Source: Gammaproteobacteria bacterium (GTDB lineage: Bacteria > Pseudomonadota > Gammaproteobacteria > SMWH01). From it: 14,199 nucleotides of DNA. The DNA lies in assembly GCA_004357005.1 (NCBI GenBank), contig SMWH01000076.1:1-14199 (forward strand). Direction: 5' to 3'. Both the position numbers and the translations under genes were made by a program. The notes below the pieces were generated by a model. That model was not told where the DNA came from. It saw only the letters and a list, made by a program, of their open reading frames with translations, and made no database searches. Below, in pieces: positions 1 to 7,967 of this stretch. Within the stretch, counting starts at the first letter, position 1. Every line of letters starts with the position of its first letter.

Positions 1-243
1 GCATGTAGGAGCGCCATTCGTGGCGCGATTTATTTTGCAATCGCGGCTGGAAAGCCGCTCCTCCTACACGATGCCGGTTCGCGCATGTAGGAGCGCCATT
101 CGTGGCGCGATTTATTTTGCAATCGCGGCTGGAAAGCCGCTCCTCCTACACGATGCCGATTCGCGCATGTAGGAGCGCCATTCGTGGCGCGATTCCTTTT
201 GCAATCGCGGCTGGAAAGCCGCTCCTACAAAGCCGCTCCTGTA
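1..243. repeat. Tandem REP/BIME-like array, three 82-bp copies after aceE
   Basis: Three copies start at 1, 83 and 165 with an exact 82-bp period. Copies 1 and 2 differ by one base. Each holds two inverted hairpin units. Unit A (5-30, 87-112, 169-194) is GTAGGAGCG, then CCATTCGTGG, then CGCGATT, and contains a perfect 6-bp stem GCGCCA/TGGCGC with a TTCG loop. Unit B is in the opposite orientation (39-67, 121-149, 203-228). Read on the minus strand it has the same outer frame, GTAGGAGCG...CGCGATT, around GCTTTCCAGC. In copies 1 and 2, unit B carries an extra TCC beside its GTAG end; copy 3 lacks this and has a slightly different A-B linker. A truncated B end follows at 229-243. The GTAG start plus a stem-loop is the known signature of REP sequences mobilised by RAYT transposases. 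No such transposase is present here. The array begins about 10 bp past the aceE stop, so it should be transcribed as the 3' end of that mRNA. The left end of the array may continue outside the window. Confidence 0.9.
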
Positions 244-249
244 ATGCAT

Positions 250-2916
250 TCATGCTGTCACCGGGTTTGGCTTCTTCGGATCGATCCCATACTTCTTCCG
301 GGCCTCTTTGATTCTGGCTTTCGGCAACCCACCGTCTCCGGCCAGCGCCAACACGGCCGCATAAGCCACCTGGTTTCGATCAACTTCAAAGAAACGGCGC
401 AGGTTCTCACGGGTATCGCTGCGACCAAAACCATCTGTTCCCAATGTGACGTAAGTACCCCGTACCCACTCACGAATCTGATCCGGGAAAGCCTTTATGT
501 AGTCGGTTGCAGCGATTACGGGCCCGTCGCGACCATCCAGACAGTCTTCGACCCAGCACGTTCTTGCCTTTACATCGGGATGCAAACGATTATGGCGGGT
601 TACATCCAGGCCGTCCCGGCGCAACCCGTTAAAACTGGTGGCACTCCAGACATCGGCCTCGATACCAAAATCCATCTTGAGCATTTCGGCGGCGGCCTCG
701 ACCTCGCGCAGAATCGTGCCCGAACCCAGCAACTGCACCCTGGGTGAACCCTTTTTGCCCTCATGAAGCAAATGCATGCCGCGAAGAATGCCTTCCTCCG
801 CACCCTTGGGGATCGCCGGGTGTGCGTAGTTCTCGTTCATCAGGGTGATGTAGAAATACACGTCGTCCTGGTCGGCATACATACGGCGCATGCCGTGCTG
901 AATGATCACCGCCAATTCGTAGGCATAGGTGGGGTCATAACTCACGCAGTTTGGAATCGTCGAGCAGAGAATATGGCTGTGTCCGTCCTCATGCTGCAGG
1001 CCTTCCCCGTTCAAGGTGGTGCGACCCGCCGTCGCTCCCATCAGGAACCCCCGCGCCCGCATGTCACCCGCCGCCCAGGCGAAATCCCCAACGCGTTGGA
1101 AACCAAACATCGAGTAATAGATATAAAAGGGGATCATGGGATAGTCGCTGGAACTGTAAGACGTGGCGGCGGCCATCCATGAGCAAAAGGCGCCGGCCTC
1201 GTTGATCCCTTCTTCCAGGATCTGACCCTTGATGTCTTCCTTGTACCAAGCCAGTTGATCCGAATCGACGGGCGTATAAAGCTGACCCACCGCCGAATAG
1301 ATGCCGAGCTGACGGAACATGCCTTCCATGCCGAAGGTTCGTGCCTCGTCCGGCACGATGGGCACCACACGCTTGCCGATTTCCTTGTCCCGCACCAGGG
1401 CCGCCAGGATCCGCACGAAGGCCATCGTCGTGGAAATTTTGCGTTCCCCCGTACCCTCCAGCATGCCGCTGAACGTGTCGAGACCGGGCACTTTCAGCGC
1501 CTGCGACTCGCGCCGGCGTGCGGGCAAATCGCCCCCCAGAGCCTCACGGCGTGCTTTCATGTAACGAAGTTCCCGGCTGTCCTGAGCCGGCATGTAATAA
1601 GGCAGGTCCTCGAGCTGGTCATCTGGGATCGGCACCTTGAAGCGATCCCGGAACTGTTTGATGTGCCCGACATCCATTTTCTTTTGCTGGTGGGTGATGT
1701 TCCGGGCTTCCCCCGCCTCACCCATGCCATAACCCTTGATGGTCTTGGCCAGGATCACCGTGGGTTTGTCCACGGCATTCATCGCCTCGTGGTAGGCCGC
1801 GTAGACTTTCTGGGGATCGTGTCCGCCCCGGTTCAGCCGCCAGATGTCCTCATCGGACATGTTGGCCACCATAGCCTTGAGTTCTGGGTACTTGCCAAAG
1901 AAATACTCACGCACGTAGGCGCCGTCGTTGGCTTTATAGTTCTGATAATCACCGTCCACGGCTTCCTGCATGCGTCGCCGCAACAGCCCCTGGGTATCCC
2001 GGGCCAGCAGAGGATCCCAGTGCGCGCCCCAGATCACCTTGATCACATTCCATCCGGCGCCCCGGAACAGACCTTCCAGATCCTGGATGACTTTACCGTT
2101 GCCGCGAACGGGTCCGTCGAGGCGCTGGAGATTGCAGTTGATGACGAAGATAAGGTTATCCAGCCCTTCCCGCGCAGCCATGGAGATGCCGCCGGTGGAT
2201 TCCGGTTCATCCATTTCGCCGTCACCCATGAACGCCCAGACCTTGCGGCCTTTCGTATCCACCAGACCGCGGTTTCCCAGGTACTTCAGAAAACGCGCCT
2301 GGTATGCGGCCATCAGGGGGCCCAGACCCATGGACACGGTTGGGAACTGCCAGAAACCCGGCATGAGCCAGGGATGCGGATACGACGACAGGCCCTTACC
2401 GTCTACTTCGCTTCTGAAACCATCCAGTTGTTCTTCCGTAAGCCGTCCTTCCAGAAACGCGCGGGCGTAGATGCCCGGCGCCGAGTGGCCCTGGATATAA
2501 ACCAGATCACCGTCATGATCTTCCGTGGGGGCATGGAAAAAATGATTGAATCCCACGTCGTACAGGGTCGCGGCCGAAGCGAAACTCGCGATATGCCCCC
2601 CAAGATCGGAATCTCCCTGGTTGGCCCGCAGCACCATGGCCATGGCGTTCCAGCGGATCATGGAACGAATCCGCCATTCCAGTTCCGCGTCTCCGGGGTT
2701 TTTCTCTTCCAGATGCACGGGAATAGTGTTCACGTATGCGGTCGTCATGCGATACGGCAAATACGTGCCACGTCGACGCGCCGTGTCCACCAGTTGATCC
2801 AGCAGAAAGTGGGCGCGTTCGGGTCCGTCGGCGGCGATCACCGCGTCCAGGGATTCGATCCATTCCCGGGTTTCCTCAGGATCGAGATCTTCGAATGTAT
2901 CGGGCCTGTCGTTCAT
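250..2916 (-). CDS. aceE: Pyruvate dehydrogenase E1 component, homodimeric type
   Basis: 888-residue thiamine-diphosphate enzyme. It decarboxylates pyruvate and passes the acetyl group to the lipoyl domains of AceF in the cytosolic pyruvate dehydrogenase complex. The length and sequence follow E. coli AceE (887 aa) end to end. Visible landmarks are GHSAPGIYARAF near residue 143, the ThDP/Mg motif GDGEMDEPES followed by FVINCNLQRLDGP, the mobile active-site loop with RNITHQQKKM, DEARTFGMEGMF, LNGEGLQHEDGHSHI, and LGTDGFGRSDTRENLR near the C-terminus. No frameshift or missing catalytic motif is seen. The ATG at 2916 is preferred over the in-frame TTG just before it, because its A is the last base of the maeB TGA (TGATG junction) and it fits the family N-terminus. 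No good Shine-Dalgarno precedes it, which suggests translation is coupled to maeB. aceF and lpd do not follow within the 249 bp left in the window; only REP hairpins do. Confidence 0.97.
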   Translation of the reverse strand: MNDRPDTFEDLDPEETREWIESLDAVIAADGPERAHFLLDQLVDTARRRGTYLPYRMTTAYVNTIPVHLEEKNPGDAELEWRIRSMIRWNAMAMVLRANQGDSDLGGHIASFASAATLYDVGFNHFFHAPTEDHDGDLVYIQGHSAPGIYARAFLEGRLTEEQLDGFRSEVDGKGLSSYPHPWLMPGFWQFPTVSMGLGPLMAAYQARFLKYLGNRGLVDTKGRKVWAFMGDGEMDEPESTGGISMAAREGLDNLIFVINCNLQRLDGPVRGNGKVIQDLEGLFRGAGWNVIKVIWGAHWDPLLARDTQGLLRRRMQEAVDGDYQNYKANDGAYVREYFFGKYPELKAMVANMSDEDIWRLNRGGHDPQKVYAAYHEAMNAVDKPTVILAKTIKGYGMGEAGEARNITHQQKKMDVGHIKQFRDRFKVPIPDDQLEDLPYYMPAQDSRELRYMKARREALGGDLPARRRESQALKVPGLDTFSGMLEGTGERKISTTMAFVRILAALVRDKEIGKRVVPIVPDEARTFGMEGMFRQLGIYSAVGQLYTPVDSDQLAWYKEDIKGQILEEGINEAGAFCSWMAAATSYSSSDYPMIPFYIYYSMFGFQRVGDFAWAAGDMRARGFLMGATAGRTTLNGEGLQHEDGHSHILCSTIPNCVSYDPTYAYELAVIIQHGMRRMYADQDDVYFYITLMNENYAHPAIPKGAEEGILRGMHLLHEGKKGSPRVQLLGSGTILREVEAAAEMLKMDFGIEADVWSATSFNGLRRDGLDVTRHNRLHPDVKARTCWVEDCLDGRDGPVIAATDYIKAFPDQIREWVRGTYVTLGTDGFGRSDTRENLRRFFEVDRNQVAYAAVLALAGDGGLPKARIKEARKKYGIDPKKPNPVTA

Positions 2917-5219
2917 CAACGGTTGTTCGCGAGTTCGAACGCGCCTTGCACTTCCCCATCGGAGGCGTCTACGGCGGCCAACGCGGTCATGTTGACGACC
3001 CGGCGGGACGTTGCGGAAGGTGTGAGCACATGGGCGGGTTGGCGCACACCGAGCAGTATGGGCCCGATGGTCACGCCGTTGCCCAGCGCCTTGACGAGGT
3101 TGAACGCGACATTGGCCGAGGCCAGGCTCGACATGACCAGCAGGTTGGCGGTACCGCTCAGCACCGAGTTGGGAAGCACGGCTTTGCGGATTTCTTCCGA
3201 CAGCGCCGCATCGGCATGCATCTCACCGTCCACTTCCAGCTCCGGCACCTTCCGGTGCAGCATTTCGACCGCTGCACGCATCTTGTTCGCCGAAGGGTCG
3301 TTGTGGGTACCGAAGTTGGAATGAGACACCAGTGCAACTTTTGGCTCGATCCCGAATCGCCGGACCTCTTCCGCCGCCAGGATCGTGCACTCCACCAGTT
3401 CATCCACGTCCGGCGCCCAGTTCACATAGGTATCGCAGAAAAAATACACGCCCGTGTGGAGAATCATCGCGTTGAGGGCCGAGGCATTCCTGACGCCGTC
3501 CTTCAGGCCAATGATGTCCAGGACATGTTTCAGGTGCCGCTCGTAGCGGCCAACAACACCGGCGATCATGGCGTCCGCATCGCCTCTCCGGACCGAAAGT
3601 GCGGCGATCACCGTGGGCCGCGTACCGGCGATGTTCTTCGCGGCATTCGGAGTGACGCCCTTGCGCTCCATCAGGGAGTGATAGAGCTGCCAGTACTCCT
3701 TGAACCGGGGGTCGTCGTGAATGTTGACCAGTTCGAAATCCCGGTCAGCTTTTATGCGCAGCCCCAGTTTCTTGATCCGCTGCTTCACCACATCCGGCCG
3801 GCCAATGAGTATGGGTTCCGCAAGGCCATCGTCCACAACGGTCTGCACGGCCCGCAATACGCGTTCATCTTCACCTTCCGCGTAGATCACGCGTTGGGTT
3901 TTTGCGCGCGCCCGCTCGAAAATGGGTTTCATGGTCAGCCCGGTGCGGAACACAAACTGGTTGAGCTGTTCCCGATACGCTCTCATGTCCTCGATGGGTC
4001 GCTCCGCGACGCCGCTTTTCATCGCGGCTTCGGCAACCGCGGGCGCCAGTTCCACCAGAAGTCGCGTATCAAAGGGTTGCGGGATCAGATAATCAGCCCC
4101 GAACTGCATGGTCCGTCCCCCGTAAGCCCGGGCGGCGGTCTCGGAGGCTTCCTGCTGCGCCAGATCAGCGATGGCATGAACGCAGGCTACTTTCATTTCT
4201 TCGTTGATCACGGTCGCGCCTACGTCCAGCGCGCCGCGAAAGATATACGGGAAACACAGGACGTTGTTGACCTGATTCGGGAAATCCGAACGACCGGTCG
4301 CAACGAGCGCGTCGGGCCTGACCGCCTTGGCCTCATCGGGCATGATCTCCGGGACCGGATTGGCCAACGCCAGGATCAGCGGGTTCTTGGCCATGGACTT
4401 GACCATTTCGGGCTTTAAAACTCCGGGGCCGGAAACTCCCAGGAAAATATCCGCGCCTTTTACCGCGTCGGCGAGGGTTCGCGCCTTGGTCTCGCGCGCG
4501 TACCGTGCTTTTCCTTCGGGCAGATCCTTGTCGCGGCCTTTGTATATGACGCCCTTGCGATCGCAGACCAGGATGTTTTTCTTGTTGAGCCCGAGACTGA
4601 CCAGAAGATCGAGACAGGCGATACCGGCTGCCCCGGCACCGGACGCCGCCAGCTTGACCTTGCCGATGTCCTTTTTCGCCAACCGTATGGCGTTGAGTAC
4701 CGCCGCTGACGCGATGATGGCGGTACCGTGTTGATCGTCATGAAAAACCGGGATGTGGAGTCGCTTGCGAAGCTTTTTCTCCACTTCGAAGCACTCCGGC
4801 GCCTTGAAGTCTTCCAGGTTGATGCCCCCGAAGGTAGGCTCGAGACTGGCGATAATGTCCACCAACTTGTCCACCTCGGTTTCATCGATCTCGATATCGA
4901 AGACATCGATCCCGGCGAACTTCTTGAACAGGACACCTTTGCCTTCCATGACCGGTTTGGCAGCCAACGGCCCGATGGCTCCCAGACCCAGAACAGCAGT
5001 TCCATTCGTTATTACCGCTACCAGGTTTCCCCGCGCGGTTACCGTGGACGCCTCGTTGGGGTCCTCCACGATGACCTCACAGGCCGCGGCCACGCCGGGG
5101 GAATATGCCAGTGAAAGATCCCGCTGTGTAGTAAGCGGTTTGGTAGGCGTGACCTCGATTTTTCCCGGCTTTCCCTGGCGGTGATACTCGAGAGCGCTTT
5201 CGTAAAGTTCTTTGGACAT
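2916..5219 (-). CDS. maeB: NADP-dependent malic enzyme with phosphotransacetylase-like domain
   Basis: 767-residue protein (E. coli MaeB is 759) that oxidatively decarboxylates malate to pyruvate, normally making NADPH. The N-terminal malic enzyme part (about 1-420) has the catalytic Tyr39 in LAYSPGVA, Lys94 in KPVMEGKG, metal ligands Glu136/Asp137 in GGINLEDF and Asp162 in HDDQHGTA, and the nucleotide-binding GAGAAG at 194-199. From about residue 435 a phosphotransacetylase-like domain runs to the end ([42 protein letters not shown]). In characterised MaeB proteins this domain has no transacetylase activity and mediates allosteric control by acetyl-CoA; that function is inferred here. The ATG at 5219 has only a weak GGGA-type ribosome site. 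The gene follows the fba hairpin terminator by 22 bp, and I see no convincing promoter in the gap. Its stop overlaps the aceE start, which puts a pyruvate-making and a pyruvate-using enzyme on one message. Confidence 0.96.
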   Translation of the reverse strand: MSKELYESALEYHRQGKPGKIEVTPTKPLTTQRDLSLAYSPGVAAACEVIVEDPNEASTVTARGNLVAVITNGTAVLGLGAIGPLAAKPVMEGKGVLFKKFAGIDVFDIEIDETEVDKLVDIIASLEPTFGGINLEDFKAPECFEVEKKLRKRLHIPVFHDDQHGTAIIASAAVLNAIRLAKKDIGKVKLAASGAGAAGIACLDLLVSLGLNKKNILVCDRKGVIYKGRDKDLPEGKARYARETKARTLADAVKGADIFLGVSGPGVLKPEMVKSMAKNPLILALANPVPEIMPDEAKAVRPDALVATGRSDFPNQVNNVLCFPYIFRGALDVGATVINEEMKVACVHAIADLAQQEASETAARAYGGRTMQFGADYLIPQPFDTRLLVELAPAVAEAAMKSGVAERPIEDMRAYREQLNQFVFRTGLTMKPIFERARAKTQRVIYAEGEDERVLRAVQTVVDDGLAEPILIGRPDVVKQRIKKLGLRIKADRDFELVNIHDDPRFKEYWQLYHSLMERKGVTPNAAKNIAGTRPTVIAALSVRRGDADAMIAGVVGRYERHLKHVLDIIGLKDGVRNASALNAMILHTGVYFFCDTYVNWAPDVDELVECTILAAEEVRRFGIEPKVALVSHSNFGTHNDPSANKMRAAVEMLHRKVPELEVDGEMHADAALSEEIRKAVLPNSVLSGTANLLVMSSLASANVAFNLVKALGNGVTIGPILLGVRQPAHVLTPSATSRRVVNMTALAAVDASDGEVQGAFELANNR

Positions 5220-5241
5220 CGGTTATCCCGTAGATGATCAA

Positions 5242-5272
5242 AGTCCCCCGAACGCACGGGCGTTGGGGGACT
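5242..5272 (-). terminator. Strong hairpin between fba and maeB, probable terminator or attenuator
   Basis: Arms AGTCCCCC (5242-5249) and GGGGGACT (5265-5272) pair perfectly. Inside them AACGC (5251-5255) pairs with GCGTT (5260-5264) around the loop ACGG. The result is a 13-bp GC-rich stem with a single bulged G at 5250. On the minus strand it lies about 41 nt after the fba stop and is followed by TTTGATCATC. The T-run is short, so termination may be partial and leave some read-through into maeB. Confidence 0.6.
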
Positions 5273-5313
5273 GCGCAAGAAAGTTCGTGGCGCACCTTGC
5301 GCCGCTGTCGTCG

Positions 5314-6336
5314 TCAGGCCGCCTGGGCTTCCAGCGCCTCGTCGTACTGACCGATGGTTGCCAGACCGTTGCACTTTGCGCGATGAAGCAGTGCCTTCTG
5401 TGCCAGCTCCGTCGTTTCCGGCTGATCCGGACGCCAGATCTTGATGGCCGGCTGCTGCAACGCGCGCCCATAGGAAAAACTCAGGGCCCAGGGTGCTCCC
5501 GGGTCCAGCTGGTTCATCGCGTTGAGATGCGCCGTAGCCAATTCATCGCTCTGTCCGCCGGACAGGAAAACGACACCCGGAACCGACGCCGGGACCCTGT
5601 TGAGCAGGCAGCTCAAAGTGGCTTCGGCGACTTCGTCTACCGGGGCCTGTTCGGCGCAGTCTTTTCCGGAGAGCACCATGCTCGGTTTCAGGACAGTTCC
5701 CTCGAGCACCACGCCCTGCTCGTAAAGAGCCGCGTACACGCTACGCAAGGTCGCGTCCGCTACTTCGTAGCAGGCGTCGATATCGTGATCCCCGTCCATG
5801 AGTACTTCCGGTTCCACGATCGGTACCAGACCTGCTTCCTGACACAAGGCCGCATAACGCGCCAGACCATGAGCGTTTGCTTCCACGCAGGCTGCCGTTG
5901 GCATATCCGGACCGATGGTAATCACCGCACGCCACTTGGCGAAAACCGCGCCCAGTTCCACGTATTCGTTCAACCGGGCACGAAGCCCGTCCAGACCTTC
6001 GGTGACTTTTTCGTTTTCGAAACCGGCCAGGGGATGCGCGCCGGTATCCACCTTGATGCCGGGCAGAATCCCCTGGGACTGGAGAGCCATCGGGATGGGC
6101 GTGCCGTCTGTTGTGTTCTGACGGAGCGTTTCATCAAAGAGAATCGCGCCGGAAATGTATTCGCCAAGACCGGGAGTGGTAACCAGCATGCCTCGATAGG
6201 CACGACGGTTTTCTTCGGTGCATTCAATACCGTAACTATCAAAACGTTTCTTGCACGTGCCGGTACTCTCGTCCATGGCAAGGATGCCCTTGCCCTCGGC
6301 GACCATTTGCTCGGCAATGGAAGCCAGATCACTCAT
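5314..6336 (-). CDS. fba: Class I fructose-bisphosphate aldolase
   Basis: 340-residue Schiff-base aldolase of the animal/plant-like class I family. It cleaves fructose 1,6-bisphosphate to glyceraldehyde 3-phosphate and dihydroxyacetone phosphate in the cytosol and needs no metal. The full catalytic set known from rabbit muscle aldolase can be matched: Asp22 (ILAMDEST), Lys95 (GIKVD), Lys134 (FAKWR), Glu175 (IVEPE), the Schiff-base Lys217 (EGTVLKPSM) and Ser259 (FLSGGQS). The C-terminus is a little shorter than in animal enzymes and lacks the terminal Tyr of those proteins. The ATG at 6336 has a clear GGAGA ribosome site eight bases upstream. It lies downstream of pgk-pyk in the same direction but is separated by 186 bp holding REP hairpins and a promoter-like box, so it is probably also transcribed alone. 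Gene naming varies (fba, fbaB, fda); only the class I assignment is firm. Confidence 0.96.
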   Translation of the reverse strand: MSDLASIAEQMVAEGKGILAMDESTGTCKKRFDSYGIECTEENRRAYRGMLVTTPGLGEYISGAILFDETLRQNTTDGTPIPMALQSQGILPGIKVDTGAHPLAGFENEKVTEGLDGLRARLNEYVELGAVFAKWRAVITIGPDMPTAACVEANAHGLARYAALCQEAGLVPIVEPEVLMDGDHDIDACYEVADATLRSVYAALYEQGVVLEGTVLKPSMVLSGKDCAEQAPVDEVAEATLSCLLNRVPASVPGVVFLSGGQSDELATAHLNAMNQLDPGAPWALSFSYGRALQQPAIKIWRPDQPETTELAQKALLHRAKCNGLATIGQYDEALEAQAA

Positions 6337-6373
6337 CGGTGTATCTCCATGGTTTGCGTCGCGGGAACCTTTG

Positions 6374-6379
6374 ATTCTA
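6374..6379 (-). promoter_or_regulatory. Putative fba promoter, -10 box
   Basis: On the minus strand TAGAAT stands about 38 bp before the fba ATG, preceded by the AT-rich stretch CTGTTTTCCGCCGTTTTCGC. A possible -35 (CTGTTT) is poor and its spacing is short at 15 bp. The box lies between the REP hairpins that end pgk-pyk and the fba ribosome site, where a separate promoter would be expected. Assigned by eye only. Confidence 0.4.
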
Positions 6380-6410
6380 GCGAAAACGGCGGAAAACAGG
6401 GCGTATTCAT

Positions 6411-6520
6411 ATTCGCGGCTGGAAAGCCGCTCCTACCAAGCCGCGGCTGGAAAGCCGCTCCTACCAAGCCGCGGCTGGAAAGCCGCTCCTGCGCGTAGGA
6501 GCGCCATTCGTGGCGCGATT
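6411..6520. repeat. REP-like cluster between pyk and fba, three B units and one A unit
   Basis: Three B-type hairpin units (GCGGCT-GGAA-AGCCGC stem-loop followed by TCCTAC) repeat in the same orientation with a 28-bp period, their CGCGGCT cores starting at 6414, 6442 and 6470. The third is cut at TCCT. An inverted A-type unit then occupies 6495-6520 and is identical to the 26-bp A units at 5-30. Unlike the array at the left edge, the B units are head-to-tail and lack the TATTTTGC linker. The A unit ends two bases before the pyk stop codon, so the cluster forms the 3' end of the pgk-pyk message and lies upstream of the fba promoter. Confidence 0.88.
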
Positions 6521-6522
6521 CT

Positions 6523-7965
6523 TTATTCTTTCTCCACCCGGAGCAGCTTGAGGGTATTAGTCCCCCCGCCGACACCCGTGAAATCCCCCATGGTCATCAG
6601 CACCAGGTCCCCCTCATCCAGCAGCCCCTGGCGTCGCAGGGTCTCAATGGCTTCCCCGGTGACCTCCGCCGGGTCCCGGGACGTCGGATCAAAGGCCACC
6701 GGAAACACATCCCGGAACAGGGTCATCCTGCGCCGGGCGGCTGCGTGCCGGGTCAGGCCAAAGATCGGCAGTCGGGACTGGAAACGGGATAACCACAACG
6801 CGGTGGCTCCAGACTCCGTGAGCGCGACGATCGCCGCCACTCCGACCCGTTTTGCCGTGGACATGGCAGCGCGGGCCACGGCCTGATCAATCCGGCGCAT
6901 GGGTGTGCGGTCCATCATGGCCGGATCCGCCGGTTCGAACTGCCGCTCCGCGGCCACACAGACCCGGTACATGGCGGCCACCGCCTCGGCCGGGTATTGG
7001 CCGGCGGCGGTTTCCGCCGACAGCATGACCGCGTCGGTACCGTCGATGACGGCGTTCGCCACATCCAGCACTTCGGCCCGGGTGGGAATGGGATTGTTCA
7101 CCATGGACTGCATCATCTGGGTAGCGGTGATGACCGGCCGGTACGCCACGATGGCCTTGCGGATAATCGATTTTTGCAGGCCCGGCAGTTCCGCATCACC
7201 GATCTCCACTCCCAGATCGCCACGGGCAACCATGACGCCGTCCCCTGCTTCGAGTATCTCATCGAGATTTTCTACGGCTTCCGCGCGTTCGATCTTGGCG
7301 ATCACCCGCGCGTTGCTGCCGGCTGATTTCAGGAGTTTTTTGACGGCATGGATGTCCTTTGCATCACGGACAAAGGACACAGCAAGGTAGTCCACCTCCA
7401 TCCTGGCAACAAAGGGAATGTCTTCCTTGTCCTTGTCGGTAAGCCCGCCCAGCGCGAATCCACCCCCGAGCCGGTTGACACCCTTACGGCTGCCCAACTC
7501 GCCACCCGATGTCACCGAGGTGTGGACTTTTCCACCCTTCGTTTCTTCCACACGCAGACCGATGAGCCCATCGTCCAGCAGCAGCATGTCACCAGGTTTC
7601 ACATCCTTTGCGATCTTGGTGTGACTGATAAAGACAGCTTCCTCGTTGCCTGCGTGACGAGCCAGGTGGGGATCGAGAACAAAACTGCGTCCCTGTTCCA
7701 ACCTGACGCTTCCCTCGGGGAATTCGCCGATGCGCACTTTTGTACCCTGTAGATCCGCCAGTACGCCGATATCCCGACCAAGATCCGACAGTGCCTCGCG
7801 AACCCATTCGATCCTTTGCCGCTGTATTTCGTGATCGCCGTGGGACAGATTCAAGCGCACGAGATTGACCCCGGCCTGGAGGGTTTCGCGCAGAACCGTC
7901 GGATCATCCGTGGAAGGCCCCAGCGTCGCGATGATCTTGGTACGACCGTGAACGAGGCTGCTCAT
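6523..7965 (-). CDS. pyk: Pyruvate kinase
   Basis: 480-residue enzyme that transfers phosphate from phosphoenolpyruvate to ADP to give pyruvate and ATP, the last step of glycolysis. Visible motifs are TKIIATLGPST at the N-terminus, NLVRLNLSHGDHE, the B-domain insert (about 85-170), the catalytic Lys224 with metal ligand Glu226 in IAKIERAE, Asp250 in ARGDLGVEI, TATQMMQSM and PTRAEVLDVANAVIDGTDAVMLSAETA. The C-terminal regulatory domain is complete and ends in GGGTNTLKLLRVEKE. It resembles the PykA (type II) branch, but I cannot tell its effector from sequence. ATG at 7965 is chosen because GGCAG lies eight bases upstream. A GTG two codons earlier (7971), which overlaps the pgk TGA as GTGA, is a real alternative. 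The gene is the second in a pgk-pyk unit, and REP hairpins follow its stop directly. Confidence 0.96.
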   Translation of the reverse strand: MSSLVHGRTKIIATLGPSTDDPTVLRETLQAGVNLVRLNLSHGDHEIQRQRIEWVREALSDLGRDIGVLADLQGTKVRIGEFPEGSVRLEQGRSFVLDPHLARHAGNEEAVFISHTKIAKDVKPGDMLLLDDGLIGLRVEETKGGKVHTSVTSGGELGSRKGVNRLGGGFALGGLTDKDKEDIPFVARMEVDYLAVSFVRDAKDIHAVKKLLKSAGSNARVIAKIERAEAVENLDEILEAGDGVMVARGDLGVEIGDAELPGLQKSIIRKAIVAYRPVITATQMMQSMVNNPIPTRAEVLDVANAVIDGTDAVMLSAETAAGQYPAEAVAAMYRVCVAAERQFEPADPAMMDRTPMRRIDQAVARAAMSTAKRVGVAAIVALTESGATALWLSRFQSRLPIFGLTRHAAARRRMTLFRDVFPVAFDPTSRDPAEVTGEAIETLRRQGLLDEGDLVLMTMGDFTGVGGGTNTLKLLRVEKE

Positions 7966-7967
7966 AT

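Noticed and set aside
1..243. CRISPR array or integron cassette repeats
   Set aside because: The 82-bp units are repeats throughout with no unique spacers, and the hairpin pair explains the whole unit. No cas or integrase gene is present. The 28-bp period at 6414-6490 is likewise contiguous repeat without spacers.
102..747. Plus-strand frames running from the repeat array into aceE
   Set aside because: They start in the repeat units, have no ribosome site, and continue antisense to aceE.
2914..2919. TTG start for aceE one codon upstream
   Set aside because: The adjacent ATG overlaps the maeB stop in the common TGATG form and needs no rare start.
1255..3324. Very long plus-strand open frame (689 codons) opposite aceE and maeB
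   Set aside because: It is antisense to well-conserved aceE and maeB, is rich in His/Arg/Gly/Pro as expected of a GC-rich complement, and matches no family I recognise. The same applies to long plus-strand frames at 2736-4418, 5212-6498, 8749-9996 and 9882-11351.
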